Shown here: in pieces, positions 61,986-64,000 of the stretch
How positions within the stretch are numbered: position 1 is the first letter of the stretch
How the letters are laid out: the number at the start of each line of letters is the position of its first letter
Assembly: GCF_004684935.1 (NCBI RefSeq)
Contig: NZ_SRJD01000009.1
Coordinates: 62,001-126,000 of the forward strand
DNA: 64,000 bases
Source of the DNA: Sporolactobacillus shoreae
GTDB lineage: Bacteria; Bacillota; Bacilli; Bacillales; Sporolactobacillaceae
Direction: 5' to 3'
Made by a program: the position numbers and the translations under genes
The notes under the pieces: generated by a model
What the model was told of the DNA's origin: nothing
What the model saw: the letters and a program-made list of their open reading frames with translations, nothing else
Database searches by the model: none

Positions 61986-63875
61986 TTGAAACGGCTGTTA
62001 AAAAGGCTGGATAGCTGTTTAATTTTAATCGTTTGTCTGTCATTAATCCTAAATCTTTGGGGCATCTGGAACATAAAATTTGTCAACTCCTATTATATGG
62101 CCGCAACAGTCAGCATGGTGCAGAATTTCCACAACTTCTTTTTCGCATCTTTTGACCCGGCGGGATTCGTCTCAATAGATAAGCCGCCCCTTGCGTTCTG
62201 GATTCAGTCAGCCTTCGCACTGCAGTTCGGTGTCCATGGGTGGAGCGTCATTCTACCACAGGCACTGGCTGGAACGGGTTCGGTGTTACTCATTTATTTT
62301 CTTGTGAAACCCTCTTTTGGTGCGTTCAGCGCAAGAATCGCAGCACTGCTGATGGCTGTCACACCAATCGCGGTCGCAGTATCCCGAACAAACAACGTGG
62401 ATTCTCTATTGGTATTGGTTTTACTCATTGGCACTCTTTTTCTCTTCAAATCTGTCGATCAAAAAAAGTGGAAAAATGTGTGGCTGATGCTTGCTTTCGC
62501 ATTTATAGGCATTGGCTTTAACATCAAAATGCTGGAAGCCTATTTGATTTTGCCTGCATTTGTCTTTTTTTACCTGATTTCTTCGAAAGAACTTTTCAGA
62601 AAAAAACTGCTTAACCTCTTTTTTGCCGTCTGCCTGATGATGGCCATCTCTCTTTCATGGGCGTTCACTGTCGATTCATTTTCAAAGCAGGCACGTCCCT
62701 ATGTCGGGAGTAGTACGAGCAACTCTGTCACGGAGCTGGCATTCGGGTATAATGGCACGCAAAGGTTAATGGGTCAATCTACCGGACTTTCAGGTGAACG
62801 AGAGGCGGAAAGCCCTCAAAAGTCCAATTTTCTAGCTGGACTGACGCGACTGTTCCGGGTAGGCTACGGAACCCAAATCAGCTGGTTTCTTCCATTTGCA
62901 CTGCTCAGCATTCCGGCGATCTTTTTCATATTAAGAAAAAAGGCACCAAAATCATGGTATAAAGAAAGAATGGGGAGAGAATCTCTTTTTTGGGTCGCTT
63001 GTTTCATGCCCGCTTTAATTGTTTTCAGCTTTGCTGGATTCTTCCATCGCTACTATTTTATAATGCTTGCGCCTTCGATTGCTGTCCTGTGTGGAATCGG
63101 CTGGCCTGCCATGCTTCAGCGATTCAACAGTCGCGCAGGGCTTAGACCGTATATTTTCCCATTGGCTTTGATGTCGACCCTCACCCTCCAATCTGTTTAT
63201 GTGGGTTACTATAATGTCCCGTTAGGGTTTCTTCTTGCCTTAACAGGGTTCATTTTATTCAACTACATTTTCTTCAAGAACGAAAAAAAGATTCACTATC
63301 ATTCAAAACCGAGCAATCATTTTTTTGGGAAAATGGCTGTCCTGGCTCTGCTTATCTCCGCACCGCTTTACTGGTCGCTGACCCCTATGATATTCGGAGG
63401 AAACAACACTTTACCTGAAGCAGGGCCTCAGCTGGCAAACCCAAACAGAGCAGGTGAAGTGCCTCAGGCATCCGCCAACGGACAATTGATTCATTATTTA
63501 TCCACCCATCAGTCGGAGGGCACGTTTCTTTTCGGAACGATTGACGCGCCTACCGCGGCACCATATATCATCAAAACGGGAAAACCAGTGATGGCGATCG
63601 GAGGATTTAACGGCACAGACCCGATATTAAAGCCTGAACAACTCGAAGATTTCGTTAAGGAGGGAAAGATTCATTATTTTTATTTTCCTTCAAACATACC
63701 TGCTGCTAACTCATCTGTTGCCAAATGGATCAGGGACCATGGAAAACTGATTGACTCTAGTCAATGGGCAGGCGTTTCAGCTCATGAAGTTAAGGGTACG
63801 GGTAATCGAAATTCAACTCATACTGTTCCTGGGAAGCTATATGAGTTGAACACCCTCTATCTCTCCGAACGATAA
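61986..63875 (+). CDS. Glycosyltransferase family 39 (PMT/ArnT-like) membrane protein
   Basis: 629 residues, 12 or so membrane helices followed by a C-terminal extracellular domain (from about residue 480). The first loop has FFFASFDPAGFVSIDKPPLAFWIQ, with the conserved acidic DxxG/DKPP features of YkcB/YkoS-type proteins. Uses a lipid-linked sugar outside the membrane to modify envelope glycopolymers. The start is TTG 61986 with GAGGAG upstream. Its neighbours (two-component system, PAP2) suggest envelope maintenance. Confidence 0.88.
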   Translation: MKRLLKRLDSCLILIVCLSLILNLWGIWNIKFVNSYYMAATVSMVQNFHNFFFASFDPAGFVSIDKPPLAFWIQSAFALQFGVHGWSVILPQALAGTGSVLLIYFLVKPSFGAFSARIAALLMAVTPIAVAVSRTNNVDSLLVLVLLIGTLFLFKSVDQKKWKNVWLMLAFAFIGIGFNIKMLEAYLILPAFVFFYLISSKELFRKKLLNLFFAVCLMMAISLSWAFTVDSFSKQARPYVGSSTSNSVTELAFGYNGTQRLMGQSTGLSGEREAESPQKSNFLAGLTRLFRVGYGTQISWFLPFALLSIPAIFFILRKKAPKSWYKERMGRESLFWVACFMPALIVFSFAGFFHRYYFIMLAPSIAVLCGIGWPAMLQRFNSRAGLRPYIFPLALMSTLTLQSVYVGYYNVPLGFLLALTGFILFNYIFFKNEKKIHYHSKPSNHFFGKMAVLALLISAPLYWSLTPMIFGGNNTLPEAGPQLANPNRAGEVPQASANGQLIHYLSTHQSEGTFLFGTIDAPTAAPYIIKTGKPVMAIGGFNGTDPILKPEQLEDFVKEGKIHYFYFPSNIPAANSSVAKWIRDHGKLIDSSQWAGVSAHEVKGTGNRNSTHTVPGKLYELNTLYLSER

Positions 63876-64000
63876 TCCAAATTATTAAAATCGCTGGGAA
63901 ATTGACAGGCATAGTAAATGGGCGGTGTATTTGTTAATTTTGAATACTAGTCCCAATAAATTTTTACTGGCCTAATTAGTGAATCATTTAAACCTGAATT
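63876..64000. other. End of window, non-coding
   Basis: AT-rich, no ORF or clear hairpin; the next gene is outside the window. Confidence 0.3.

Overview
The window is a chromosomal segment of a low-to-mid GC, endospore-forming member of the Bacillales. Gene order follows the Bacillus subtilis chromosome in long blocks: ypfD-plsC-cmk-ypfB-ypeB-sleB-gudB-mecB, ypbF-recQ-ypbB-fer, resE-resD-rluB-spmB-spmA-dacB-scpB-scpA-ribT, lysA-spoVA-sigF-spoIIAB-spoIIAA-dacF, punA-xerD-yqzK-fur-spoIIM-nudF, and rnz-dinB-yqjE. Several genes expected inside these blocks are absent: resABC, spoVAA, spoVAB, spoVAEa, drm and the rest of the rib operon. Loss of resABC (cytochrome c maturation) together with fermentation-type genes suggests a poorly respiring spore former, such as the Sporolactobacillaceae. 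That placement is inference. No rRNA, tRNA, prophage or CRISPR array is visible.

Layout. 0-8.1 kb holds ribosomal protein S1, lipid and nucleotide genes, spore cortex lysis (ypeB, sleB), a divergent glutamate dehydrogenase and a MecA-type adaptor, all on the minus strand. 8.4-9.9 kb is a plus-strand cotJABC spore-coat operon followed by a 97-bp MITE-like insertion. 9.9-23 kb carries the ypbF-recQ-ypbB, resDE, spm/dacB, scpAB and lysA genes. lysA lies behind a lysine riboswitch with a visible promoter and terminator. 23-30 kb is a sporulation block: spoVAC-AD-AE-AF, the sigma-F operon and dacF. 30-35 kb is accessory: an ArsR-type regulator with a two-permease ABC exporter behind a consensus promoter and two palindromes, an AT-rich NUDIX gene and a HAD phosphatase. 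35-39.5 kb returns to the conserved order, with a XerD homologue that has lost most of its catalytic residues, and Fur with a PerR-like box. 39.7-53.7 kb is mixed metabolism: an MFS transporter, DNA repair, nicotinamidase, a metal efflux pump with an SmtB/CzrA-type operator, a flavin-based electron-transfer module (FMN-binding protein, ApbE, RnfD/NqrB-like), and an acetoin/2-oxoacid dehydrogenase operon with a cre site. 53.9-64 kb holds an ammonium transporter with a TnrA/GlnR-type site, RNase Z, DNA polymerase IV, a peptidase, a 34-residue Prli42-like miniprotein, a two-component system, a PAP2 phosphatase and a family-39 glycosyltransferase.

The strongest unusual observations are: (1) the xerD-locus protein lacks the tyrosine nucleophile and three other catalytic residues, while its reading frame and locus are intact; (2) a small transposable-element-like insertion has duplicated the cotJC stop codon within its 8-bp target duplication; (3) a compact flavinylation/electron-transfer cluster; (4) an independent set of promoters and operators that agree with the genes they precede (lysine, zinc-type metals, peroxide/iron, nitrogen, carbon and sporulation sigma factors).
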